Positions 45,032 through 55,663 of a DNA stretch of 64,000 nucleotides are shown in pieces. The translations under genes were made by a program, and so were the position numbers. This stretch comes from Armillaria gallica (Eukaryota > Basidiomycota > Agaricomycetes > Agaricales > Physalacriaceae): the NCBI GenBank assembly GCA_037576215.1, contig JBANDB010000021.1:496001-560000 (forward strand). The letters run 5' to 3'. Numbering within the stretch: position 1 is the stretch's first letter; each line of letters starts with the position of its first letter. The notes beneath the pieces were generated by a model. It was not told where the DNA came from. It saw only the letters and a program-made list of their open reading frames with translations, and did not search any database.

Positions 45032-45348
45032 TAGGGATCACCACGGGTAACCCACGGGTGCCGCAAAGCTGACCCGGACCCATACCCGGCTGACCCATAC
45101 CCGGGACCCGCATGGGTTTCGGGCCGGGTCGGAGTCACGGTGGAGTCAGATTTTTTTTGATTGCATCGAAAATCATTTATTTTGAACTAATCTATCATTT
45201 ACAGTTGATCTGTGATCAAAATAGCCGTGTAAAGGCCCGGGATCACGGCACGGGTACAGCCCCCATCCAGCAATGGCAACCCGTACCCATACCCGCCGGG
45301 TAAGGGTCCGGTACCCGGCAAATCCCGCCATACCCTTGGTTTTCTCTA
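45032..45348. mobile_element. Second hAT-type MITE with 8-bp target duplication
   Basis: Flanked by the direct repeat ATCACGAT (45024-45031 and 45349-45356). Ends are TAGGGATCACCACGGGTA and, inverted, TAGAGAAAACCAAGGGTA (14 of 18 matching). The 317-bp body has many ACCCGTAC/CCGGGTA motifs and no ORF. Related in style to the MITE at 2848 but a different family, since only the outer bases and the sub-terminal motif agree. Confidence 0.85.
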
Positions 45349-47021
45349 ATCACGATTACATCACGTCCCTTGGGGTAGTAGAATATTCTACGTTGCCACA
45401 GAACAAATATCAGAATAGTTAAAAGCTGAACCCTTGACAAGCGTACAGGTACTTCTCCGGATGATGAAAAATATACGACAGCTTGCAGCTATATTCACGA
45501 AGAAAATTCGTTGGCCGATAGTCGACTTGTTAATATCAAACACCAGGGTAACATTTGAGTCAGATTCGGCGGTTGGATTGGGGCCATGAGCACTCACCAA
45601 CACCTTTACTAGTGTCTCCAATGAATGCCGTGCCAAGGAACAACACGGACGCCCCCTCAAAACCATAATACTGTACTATTTCGGCCTTAAGTTCACATAA
45701 CGTGTCACAGAGGCCTGTGAAACGAAGATATGCATACCTCATAGCATGTCACAGCTTACAGTGAAGAGTCAAAAGAAAATTCTAAATTAATGCTATTTTG
45801 AGCAAGGAATAACGAAATACACGTGTCCTGAGTGTCTATGCGCATTCCCAGATGTTTCCGTCGTACCAGCAATTCGGTTTTATGATGCGGCCTCGACGAG
45901 ACTATGAAAAGTTGTTGGTATCAAGTTGAAGTGCAGAAATAGCACCAACATTAGAAATTGTATTGACCTGTTCTCGTGCCAACGTTCTGTTGGGAATAGA
46001 TGTCGGCAGGGAAAAGGAACGTGATGGTTGCGGCTCGAACGAAGGTGTATTCCGTATTCCGGTATAAATACGCAGTAGGTGGTGGTACGAAGCTAAGTTA
46101 CGGTAATGATCGATACGAAAATCAAAATAAGGTAAAACAAAAAACGGCGTAGCCGTCAGCCCAGTCACCAGTGGCTGTGAAACCATATCCTCAACACGTT
46201 CGGCCCTTCCGGCGAATTGTCTACCCAGCAATCCACATCGCACGACGTCACCACTGGGTGGTAAAAAAGTGCGGTTACAAAGGATTGAACTCATAGCCTA
46301 GGTATTCAGTCACAGAAGATAATCACAAAGCCACAATAGTAATGAAGATCACATAACATGAAGATGAACATAACCTGTCACAGCCAGCCGTGAACATCTG
46401 CTCGGCTGAAGATGTTGCATAACATGTCACAAGCCGTGAACGTAAGGTCGAAATAGTACAGTATCACGACGAGTGAAAATTCGAATCATCAAGCCTGAGC
46501 TAAAAATGCGACCCGACTCATACATCTCCCAGCGCACTGATACCTGACGGAAATTAGCCAATCTGATGGTCGCATTACCGTTGCGCGTCCAAAACCACGA
46601 ATTCAAAACATTTGCATGCCCTTCCCACCCCGTCCAGCTTCGTTGGATTTGGGGTATAGAACCAGGGAGCCGAACGCAGCCTTCATACATGCTTAAGATC
46701 TTGGAAAGTAAAGCCGTGGATTTCGAACGCGAAGGGTCACGGTGACGATAAGACAAGCGACTTACAACAAACCGTCTTCGGCATCTCCGAGTTTCAAAGT
46801 CGGCGACCAGGACACTGCAGCAGAGAGGCGTCAGTGAGAATAAACGCATAAAGAGGAAACAACTGTACGGGAAGGAGTCAAGGAGGCCATACGCTTCAAC
46901 TTGTTCGATTGTCCGATTCTTAAACAGAACGAACATTTAGGCGAGCAACGAGCCGTCTCGTCTTTCCTGCATTCAGCAATGTCAAGCTCTCGCCCGTGAC
47001 AGCGACGATTACAGAATGGAA
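45349..47021. other. No firm gene; minus-strand frame at 46427-46936
   Basis: A 169-codon ATG-led minus frame (MFVLFKNRTIEQVEAYGLLD...) is open but matches no family I know and overlaps likely splice-like sites. Other frames are short. Treated as unsupported. Confidence 0.3.
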
Positions 47022-47236
47022 AGTTCCCCAAAAGTAATTATAGCATTGAGCGGAAAAATACGATAGTATGAGATTTGTCTAGGCGTCAGACAAGAGAACG
47101 AAGACGACACACGAGAACGTACAGGTTCTATGATTACAATCCCATCCGGAAGGTTGAGGTAGCGTAGCGAACTAGAGGAGATCAGCGATGTGCCTCAAGG
47201 AAGAAAAAGGGACTCACGCGTTGCCAGAATTTCCTG
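47022..47236. repeat. Duplicated block C
   Basis: About 215 nt similar to 49217-49438. Shared islands: AGTTCCCCA, TTATAGCAT, TTTGTCTA/ATCTGTCTA, TATGATTA.AATCCCATCC, ACTCRCGCGTTRCCA and TTCCTG. The minus strand of both encodes a NQE.L.TRES-like end before a GTGAGT-like site, so it may be the remnant of a duplicated gene's 3' exon and flank. Confidence 0.5.
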
Positions 47237-47298
47237 GTTCCAACTGTGTCTATCATCGGTCTCCGGGGAAGGTGCTCGGCCCAGATAACAAAAGGCGG

Positions 47299-47576
47299 TT
47301 ACTTGAAAATGCTGTTGAGAAGACCGGCACGCATACCAGCATTGAATTCCTTTTTCTCTTGCTTCAGACGACTTTTCGTTGCTGCCGCTGTTGCAGAGAT
47401 AAGAATTCGAGTGCACGAAAACGGGACGGCTGCTTACTTGTGTTCCCCGTCACGACAGAGACTGGGCTCTTCACCGTCTCGCCCAGGAGCGAAGTCTTGA
47501 CTTTTGTTTCTCGCTTCTGGTACGGGTCCTTGAAGGCGCGACGAAGGGCGAGGTTGATCTGTAGAGTGGATATCAT
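47299..47576 (-). CDS. Small 75-residue spliced protein
   Basis: Two exons (47438-47576 and 47299-47387) joined by a canonical 50-nt intron (GTAAGC...CAACAG). The protein is basic and Lys/Arg-rich: MISTLQINLALRRAFKDPYQ, ETKVKTSLLGETVKSP, ATKSRLKQEKKEFNAGMRAG, LLNSIF-Lys end. The frame closes within a few nucleotides of block C. Without the intron the frame stops 23 codons after the donor in unrelated sequence. No family recognised; possibly a small nuclear or RNA-binding protein, which is a guess from charge only. Confidence 0.45.
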
Positions 47577-47984
47577 CGCAGAAAGGCGAGTAGTTTAGGG
47601 TAGGTTGTGGGTGATGATGGTGGTGGTAGTGAAGGAAAGGTGATTATTTGAACGAAGTCTCACTACTGCCATTTTGGGTCAGCGCGTCGATTCGTTTTCA
47701 CTGGGCACGCATCTGAAACTAGAATGAGAGCATTGAATAGCTTTCAAAACAATCAAGCGTACTCGGATTTCGTCGACCAGGAGGACCCAAAAATGAACCG
47801 TCAATCAAACGCGAGATCCTGGCGGGTCGGTATTATTGCTGCATAGATTTGCTATCGTCGTCATGAGTTCATTCGTAACTAGCGGCGTTTTGTACATATC
47901 TTCGAGGTCTTCGTCGCGTCGCGAGAGTTTTGTGGAAAGGCGACATTCAGAGAGCGAGCCAGCGACGGTGATGGCAAGAAGCAA

Positions 47985-48655
47985 GAAAGAAAATAAATTT
48001 CAAAATCAATCTTCCTGTTCATCATGCATCATGGCTGGTCTGTCACCACCCTCCTAGACCACCGTGAAGCTGACTGGGCGATACATCCGGGTATTGAAGA
48101 ACCTCGGAGGAATAATACTAGTAGTGAGTACGCATTGTTATTTTTTAAGCAAGGTCTGATGTATCATGTTTCCGCCCTCAGGCCTTTTCCTGTTTTTTTT
48201 TAATCTAGAGTCTTGATTGTATTGTCCCAGAGAAATGCCATGGTATTTTCACAATGAGCGTAAAGCAGAAAATACCTCGTCAATATATCTGCGCCACCCT
48301 CTATCTCTGGTAAATTTCATCGCAGACTGCGAACAAAATTACCCGATCTTGCCTTGTCTCAGATCGTCCCAGTCAGTCGACCAAAAATCAAAACTGCTAC
48401 AGCCAGATTGTATTCTTGTAACCTAAGTATGTGTTCGGACCTCCAAGCGTGCCTCACAGTGTACTTCGTTCGCCTGTGGAACACGGCGGGTTCCCTCCTT
48501 TGAGGGAGGCATCAGCTCTAGTGCATGGCCGGGATGCGCTGACGTTGATCGTCGGTTAGCTAGCTGTCACAATGGAGCTGGTGGTTTACGATGAGACACC
48601 CTTCGTGGGCAAAGTCGTCTACCCTTGACGCATGGGTGTGTGCGCTTGGTAACGA
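47985..48655. repeat. Dispersed repeat, copy B
   Basis: Counterpart of copy A at 17020-17700, same orientation. See copy A for shared islands. It ends at TGTGTGCGCTTGGTAACG. No coding frame is conserved between the two. Confidence 0.6.
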
Positions 48656-49216
48656 ACAACGGATTTTTTGGTGTAAATTACGTTCAATTGACGCTCATGC
48701 TAATGCATTCTCGTTTTCCTGGTCCTGCTTTTATGCTGTTGGAACCATACACAATTATGCTCAAGGCGAACCTAGTACTTTCATATTGCCGTCTCTACTT
48801 CTACTGTCGCCATCTTCTGGTATATCTGTCTGAATACACCTGCCTGAGAGTTGGGTATACATGCAACTACGCGAGACGCTGTTCTGCTTCTTTCGATGAA
48901 GACTACAGCCAACAGTGCATAGAAGTATGCGACGCTGAGCCATCATAGAATTGAACGAAGACCCAATAAACTACTCCTCTGCTTGCACCGTAACAGATGA
49001 GTTTTAAAAGGGTTGCCTCCGCGGATGCTTTTGGACCCATACGGGCACATAAACGTACACAGTCGTCATGAAGCAGGATGGCGTGTCGTGAAAACGATGT
49101 AATTCACAATGCTGTCTGTCCTATTCAGGAGGGACGCGTAGGTTCCTTATGCCAACCTTCCTGCAGAGCTTGGTGAGTCGAGCGAGGGTCCTCTACCTTT
49201 CAAACGGACAATCGCT

Positions 49217-49438
49217 ACAATGTACAGTTCCCCAGGAATAATTTTATAGCATCACGCAGCAAAGGACAGATATTTAAGATCTGTCTAAGAGTCCGTCAGA
49301 GAAAGAAAAGTGTGAATGAGAGAATGCACAAACGGTATGATTATAATCCCATCCAAACGATCGAGGCAGAGCGGCGAGCTAGAAGAGATGTCCTATAGAA
49401 GGACAAAAGACTCGCGCGTTACCAAATCTTCCTGATTT
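49217..49438. repeat. Duplicated block D
   Basis: Counterpart of block C (47022-47236), about 2.2 kb away and in the same orientation, lying shortly after repeat copy B. Confidence 0.5.
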
Positions 49439-52130
49439 CGACGAGAATTCTTTGTCATTCTACTAAGCGCCCGTTGGTACCATTCACATACACACGGTAC
49501 AAGCGGGACTGGAGAGGTAGGTATCAGCCGCTTGGAAACGATTCGGAAAGATGAGCATACGGAGGTAGTGTCCCAAAGGAAGCTGTTCCGTGCGCAACTC
49601 GAGAGCTCTCGAAAATACAATTTCAAACAAACGATGGAACAATGCAGTGCGTGGCAGGTCCCATAGTCGAGATGTACTGAACAATAAGGCACCAGAGAAA
49701 AACACGAGTTTGATATGAATGGTCGTGGTTCAAGAAACGCAGATAAAGGCTAGAGCAAGGTCTGCGCAGTGAGAAAATTGGACGCCTATGACCATCCTCC
49801 CGAAAACAGACTACAAAGGAAGGACCAATGTTCGTGATGGTGAAATGACAAATTCCTGACGGGAATTTCCGAGCTTGTTTCTGAGTATCAAAATCGATCA
49901 AGCTGAAAATATGATATGTGGCGTCGATCGAAGAAACTGGGGCCCGATACTGGTAGGGGGGAAGTAAATTAAATAATGAATAAATAAACTAAATAAATAA
50001 CCCTATTAGGAAGCAAGAGCTCGAGACATGGCCGTACTTTCATCCTTCCATCGATTCGGGGTCGTCGTAGCACAGATTTTCTACCACTTTTATATGACAG
50101 AAGTATAATGCAACCTTTCTAGTTGGTCAGATTTTTTCTCTGTGCTTCGCGCAGCCGGAATAGTGCAGATTGTCTGAAAGACACTGTAACCTAAATTGCT
50201 ATTCATGGAAGACTCGGATAGTGTCAGATACAATAAAACAGACATAATCCTGTCTTCATATAAGCAATCCACCTATCAGAATTATCAGAAAATGAATGTC
50301 CGCGATAAACTGATTATGTTTTCCTTTGCACTGAACGATTTACTGAGCAATGGAAACCTTCGGAGATGGCTTCATATAGAAAATATATCATAGAATGGGA
50401 ATATTTCTCTTCCCATGCTCTTAGAATCTTGATATGGTTTCCTGGTTTGCCGTTAGCAGCAATGCAAAGGCCAGAAGCAACAGAACTGTGGCTAAAAATG
50501 TTTGTTTTAAGGTCTGACTCTCCTACGTAGACCAAATGGCCTGGAAATAAAACACAGACGTTCCGATTATCTAAATCTACAAGAATATACACTTGAGGAT
50601 GCATAGAGAAGAGAAAGAAATACGCAATGCCGATGCGAAGACGAGGTGGGGCTTATGCCGTGGGAAATAAATCTACATTTAGGCAGATTTCAAACTCAGA
50701 ATCAGAATCAGTATCTAGTCCCCTTACAAGTAACGAGCCGAAACTGGACCATTTCGGTGTCTTGATTTCATAGCACAGACAAAGGTTTCCTCTTTCGGAT
50801 GAGCTAAGTTAGTGCGGGAAAAGAAGCTGCTGCAACAAGGAGTTCCACATCATGTGTTGGGTCCATCAGATTCGAAGGCGGCAAATATCGATGTCTCATT
50901 AGCGGTCAATACGGCTGTTGTGGACTACAAACCTAGCGCGTTGGGAGAATCTGGACATTTTCATTCGCTAAATCAGAACAGCACTGTCAGCGTAAGCGTA
51001 GTAGAGATACCAGGAGTGTTGTAACGAGACAAATTCTCCCCCATCTATAAAGTATTTTGATCATCCATATCTCCAGTAAGCGAAGAAATCATGCTACGAT
51101 GTCGACTGTGATGGACTGGCACATAACGACAGTTAAATAAAGGACACAGCAGGTAGGAACTTGAGCTTACCTATGTTTTCGCGAGATAGATTCCTTGAAG
51201 ACGCATTACTGGAGGGAGAAGTGAGAATTAAACGGAGGTAGCACGAAGGATCATCACAGTCGCTGATCAAGTCGATTCGGATATGCAGCCGAAAGCTCCG
51301 ACCGGCCACGGAACAATCCGGTGCTGCAGCATCACTTCTGCAACCCTGCGATCGATTGATCCATCACAGTTGTCCACATACTTCTTAGGTTCTTCGGAAG
51401 TCCAGTCATCTAACAAGTATTACAGCGATGTCTTGTCTACCTTGGTCCTTTGTCTTCGCATTCCTGCGCCACTTCCTTTCCAAATCCGCACCCAGACTCC
51501 TTTGTCTTCTACATTCGCCATACACGACGCTTCAGCTGAGTTGATTTTTCTACTACTTCGAGCCTTTGTCGATATCTTGATGACTCGGATCTACCTACTA
51601 AGTAGTTGCTCGATGGATTCCGAGTCGTCTGAATCCAGACGGCGGGACTGTCTTCACATCTTGGCAGCAGTCTTTAAGTCAAAGGAATCGCCCTTCTGAT
51701 CTTGAAGGATGGGCCTGAAAGAGTCGAGTTGTCTGACGGACCGCCTCGTGTCCGAACGTGGCTTACGTTATCCTTTGTTCACTTCCTGATCTTACTCTCG
51801 AGAAGGAATTCGACTGATGGGACGTCCGCTTTATATAAAGCCATATGTCGCTCTTGCTTTGTTCCTCTTGCTCTATCCAGCAAAGACTATGTTCATAACA
51901 ATACAGCGCCTCGTTGCCAATATGAATTTACAACCTAACAAAAGATCTTCTCCTTCGGAGATTCGACGGATTTCACGAATTCGGAAGACATTCATGATTC
52001 ACGAAGGCTAATTCGAGGACTCGTCTGCTTTATAAAGTTGTTGCTTGCTGGTAAAGCTTGGATCTTCCGGTATACCTCTCTCTCTCTGATATCACTGGCG
52101 CTTACTTATTCTTCCCTTCCCGACAAAAAC
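49439..52130. other. No firm gene
   Basis: Minus frames at 49393-49901 overlap in three phases and suggest a decayed coding region linked to block D. A 138-codon plus frame (51283-51699) matches nothing known. AT-rich runs such as AATAAATAAACTAAATAAAT (about 49978) occur. Nothing else supported. Confidence 0.35.
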
Positions 52131-53042
52131 ATGGCAGTGAGTGGATTAATCTATACCATGCCAGTGTTCATGTTTACTGACTCACATCTTCATCTCTTCA
52201 CAGCGTCTATCAATCAAACCTCGAAACTTTCTTTGCGAGACGTGCAAGAAGACGTTCATCTCAAAGGGGAACTTGCTTCGACATAGCAAGACTCATTTGA
52301 CTGGTGCGGCGCGCGACAAAGAGTAAGTTTCTTATTCTTCATCATCTGTCATTCACATCTGAGGGCATGATCACCTAGAATGCATCACTGTCCCCAGAGC
52401 GGCTGCAATTTCAAGACTCTACAACAGAGCAACCTGACAGTCCACGTCAATGTCATCCAGCAAGTCCTTTCCATCATCTAATTGACCATCACGCTGATGC
52501 CAGTCCTATATCTTAGTCTCCATGTACAGAATCTCGTCTGCCACGAATGCGAACCAGCATATCAAACCGGGGATCCGGCCAGTATGACTAGGCACAAAAT
52601 TAGGAAACATGGGCAGAGCTCAACTGAAAAGAAACGGTCAAGATCTAAGGATAAAATCCAGCCAGTCAACTTGATGTCTCTATCTTCACCATCGCCAACC
52701 CTTCCACAATTCTCTCCGCCCGCCTCTCCTAGCCCCTCCATCGAAACAAGGCCAGAGCTAAGGCACGATAACCCAACCACGTCGCACTCCTCTTTGACAA
52801 GGTACTACCTGTCTCCCAAGCCTTTTTTACGCCTGCCCTTGCCACCGATCATCGATCGCTTAACCACGTCAGTGCGGCCTGACGAATCCTGCAGCTCCTC
52901 GGAGCCACTTCCGTCTCTTGCCAGCCTTGATCTTCCCCGTCCACCTCTCCCGAGCTCAGTTGCTCCTCCCTTCATTCCTTTACGACTCCCATCGAAACGC
53001 TGCCAGGGCTCTCATGACATTCACCCTCCGCTGCGGCTCTGA
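52131..53042 (+). CDS. C2H2 zinc-finger protein 2
   Basis: Four exons (52131-52136, 52204-52322, 52379-52459, 52517-53042), 243 residues. Exon 1 codes only Met-Ala, then RLSIKPRNFLCETCKKTFIS and GNLLRHSKTH (a classic C2H2 finger), HHCPQSGCNFKTLQQSNLTV with HVNVIH, and NLVCHECEPAYQTGDP with MTRHKIRKHG (C-x2-C-x14-H-x4-H). A Ser/Pro-rich tail follows (LSSPSPTLPQFSPPASPSPS). The third intron (52460-52516) uses a GC donor, GCAAGT, at the same codon phase where paralogue 1 has GTAAGT. Probably a sequence-specific transcription factor. Confidence 0.78.
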
Positions 53043-53777
53043 GTCGTATATTCCCCAAAGCCTAGCCATTCATACGACGAACGATGGCAGACACCGCTCG
53101 GAATTATGCCTCAGCTCCCTTCCCTCGCGCCGTCCGAATCATTCGCCCTCGCCCATGCACCCAGCCTTAGATTAGCCCCGGGCCACCCAAATGCCTTGAT
53201 CCCTTCCAAACTTACCATGGACCGCAACGCCTGTTCCTGTTCATGTGAATCTTCCACTACCCCCTCTTTCAATCTTTCCCCTTTGTTTTAGCCCCGAGCT
53301 CGCAAAGCTCCCCTCGGCATCTGAGCTAAAGAAACGGATCGTCAGAGGACCTTCAGAACGAACAAATGATGATGGCGATATTAACGTTAGTGTCCTTGGC
53401 AGATATCGTATCCACCCACTGTCAATAGCCTCGAGTGTAGCTTACTCTCGCTCCTCAGTAAGAGATATGGTTCTGCTCCCACTGGCAAGAACTATCTCTA
53501 TTATTGATTTCCGTTAACATTTTTCTACCTGACACTCCATCCTTGGTCCTTCTACCGTTTAATTCTCTCTTCTTCTATTGGACATGTCAAATTTACTATG
53601 AAGATCGTACTAGCTAATTCCTTGTTGTGTTATATAGGTAGTGCTTCAGAAATAAAACGGCCTTTTTATCCTCGTGAGTTAAAGACGCTCTCGATGTCTG
53701 GACAAAGACTCTTTGAGTCACGTAGGCGGCTTTTGTATATTGATCGTAGATCTTTAATTCGATAAATCCCCCTTGTG
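53043..53777. other. 3' flank of zinc-finger gene 2
   Basis: No supported gene. Confidence 0.45.
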
Positions 53778-53867
53778 GCGCTATGGTGTAGTGGCAGCAC
53801 ATGGGATTCTGATATTCGGATGCTCTATAGATTCCCATAACCCAGGTTCGAACTTCACCCATGGCGC
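53778..53867 (+). tRNA. tRNA-Gln(CUG)-like sequence, probable pseudogene
   Basis: Acceptor halves GCGCTAT and ATGGCGC pair over 7 bp. A D-arm-like GGTGTAGTGG..AGCAC follows, then anticodon arm TGGGA-TTCTGA ... T-TCCCA with anticodon CTG and an insertion of 19 nt after position 37, where fungal tRNA introns sit. CCCAGGTTCGAA matches the B box. The 3' side of the T stem (CTTCACCC) does not pair with CCAGG and is two bases too long, so the gene is probably dead or the 3' half was rearranged. Confidence 0.5.
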
Positions 53868-53953
53868 ATTTCTATCACGGCAGAAGGCGACTACTTACCA
53901 GTTAGATAGACCTAAATATATTTTTAGAAGTACCATCGAAGTTTGCCTCTGAC

Positions 53954-54240
53954 GCTCGTCGTAGCGTGTACAGAATCGGTGCATGTTACTTTCAGTCTTG
54001 CACCGAACCAGTGCACCATGAAAACGTCAACGACGGATCATGAATGCAAGAGCATTCCTAGATGGTCGCCGTAGCTTGCACTAAACCAGTGCATGTCACT
54101 GTCCGCGATGCTTGTACTGAACCAGTGCACCGATGTCCGTTGCAATGGCTTCCGGCTTTCTAACGGTCGTTGTAGCTTGCACTGAACCAGCGCATGCTTC
54201 TTTAGTGATGCTTGCACCGAACCAGTGCACGGTGATCCTG
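53954..54240 (+). repeat. Tandem array of hairpin-forming units
   Basis: Two and a half units of about 102-110 bp starting GGTCGYYGTAGC (53954, 54064, 54166). Each carries two copies of the near-palindrome TTGCACTGAACCAGTGCA, whose TGCAC and GTGCA arms form a 5-bp stem around a TGAACCA loop. Copies at about 53998, 54076, 54112, 54175 and 54210, plus a degenerate one at 53970. Changes between copies are few. Non-coding. Confidence 0.75.
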
Positions 54241-54497
54241 TTTTGTTTATATGCTGTCTATTTCTCAAAGCACGCAGCACACAAGTGTTACAAGGATCTT
54301 AGGACTAAGGGGTGCGAATGGGCTCGCAACGGTTGACTGTAATCAGAATGCTAGCATCCCTGTCAATACAGATGTCCCAGTGAAAAAAACATGCACGTAC
54401 TCGCAGCCTTGTTATTCTCGCGTGCCGCAGCCAAGTGATCCACCTCAAGGTCATCCTCCCAAGAAAAAGCCTTCGCTTCCCACCCATCCTGCACTCT

Positions 54498-55020
54498 TTA
54501 CAAATTAAGGCGAGCAGAGCTAATTTGCAGGCGTCGAGCGTGTTCAACCGCCATCAAACTAGAGACGATTTGCTGAGCACGTTCGATTTCAGCGAGAGAG
54601 AAAAGGGATCCTGCGTAGACAGCCTGAACCATCGTAGGACCTCGCTTGCTCGACAGTCCATTGTTGTTGCCTTCAAACAACTTCCGACCTTCTTCTAGCC
54701 GCTCTGCCTCTGTCCGACTTTTGCGTGTCGCGCTGCCAAGGGCCGCCTCCAATTTCACATCGTCGCCCGCGGCGGGACATAGGTCGAGGTGACGCCAAAG
54801 AGTCTTGATACCGTTAGAATTAAAGGGTTCCCCGGTCTCTGTGATCATAGGTGTCGGTAATGGTTCCCCAAGCAATATGAACGAACGCACGGTCAGGTTG
54901 GCACAGATTGCAAAATGTTTGCCAGGCAACTCTAGGCTTGCTGGCACGTCGTTGACGGCTGGGGGGAATGACGTAGGGAGTATCTGTCTTCGTAAAATAT
55001 TTCCAGCAAGGGTTGACCAT
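54498..55020 (-). CDS. Small BED-type zinc-finger protein
   Basis: Exons 54891-55020 and 54498-54838 with a 52-nt intron (GTGCGT...CACAG) give 156 residues. N-terminus is a BED finger as in hAT transposases: NPCWKYFTKTD (aromatic lead), WQTFCNLCQ (C-x2-C), then TLWRHLDLCP (H-x3-C). Removing the intron is what joins the two metal-ligand pairs. The rest (EERLEEGRKLFEGNNN-like, KRGPTMVQAVYAGSLFSLAE, IERAQQIVSSLMAVEHARRL) is helical and ends in a stop, with no catalytic DDE domain. Either a domesticated BED protein or a transposase remnant; the clean ATG, splice sites and stop favour a real gene. Confidence 0.55.
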
Positions 55021-55663
55021 TTTGAAGGAGGGAAAGAAAGGTCATTGCAGCAGTAGCGACTGGCTTGCGTCAGAATCAAGGTGTGAAGGGCGTGATAGCA
55101 TCACAACGGAAGCAGAAAGACATGCCAATGTGACGCAGTGGTGGTGGCGATTGGTCTCTCGTTCGAGTCCGGCAACAGGCTCATTTTGGTTGTCGCGTGG
55201 GAAAAGTTTATCATTTTAATTTTGGCCTCAATTGTTGAACCTTTAAGCTTTAACGCTCAAACTCTGTTATTCGAAGGTGATTCGAAGGTAGCAGTTGTTT
55301 TTTTTCGGTATGTTTTTGCTCGCAATGTGCATCGTACCTCAACTTGAACGGCGCAGTGGGCGTCGGGCGGACTTCGACCGCTAGCAGCATTCCACTCAAA
55401 GTTAATTACTTCTAGAGTATTCACACTAAAGAAATTAATTCGAGGACAGACAGCTTTAAACTCGTGCGAGAGGTAGAACGTGTTATCGAGCAGATACTTA
55501 GTATGTCGTAGCATAACACTGAAAATAATATAAAAATATCTATTTCTTCTACTGACGTCTCCAAATCCCGACGTTAAAGCGCTTCTACAAGACGTACTCC
55601 CGCTCGACATACCTTTGGTTCTCCAATCCTCCCAATATACTTAACAACACGTCGCCAACAGCG
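55021..55663. other. No gene recognised
   Basis: Short frames only. See rejected items for a tRNA-like spot near 55130. Confidence 0.4.

Noticed and set aside
46190..46300. Minus-strand tRNA-like GGATTGAACTC
   Set aside because: Lacks the invariant C of the T loop and a pairing acceptor stem.
46427..46936. Minus-strand 169-codon frame
   Set aside because: ATG-led but unsupported by motif, splice or context; may be a chance frame.
51283..51699. Plus-strand 138-codon frame
   Set aside because: Low-information composition, no domain, and lies in the likely leader region of zinc-finger gene 2.
55095..55180. tRNA or SINE head with A-box-like TGACGCAGTGG and B-box-like GTTCGAGTCC
   Set aside because: The boxes are too close together and no acceptor or T stem pairs; could be chance.
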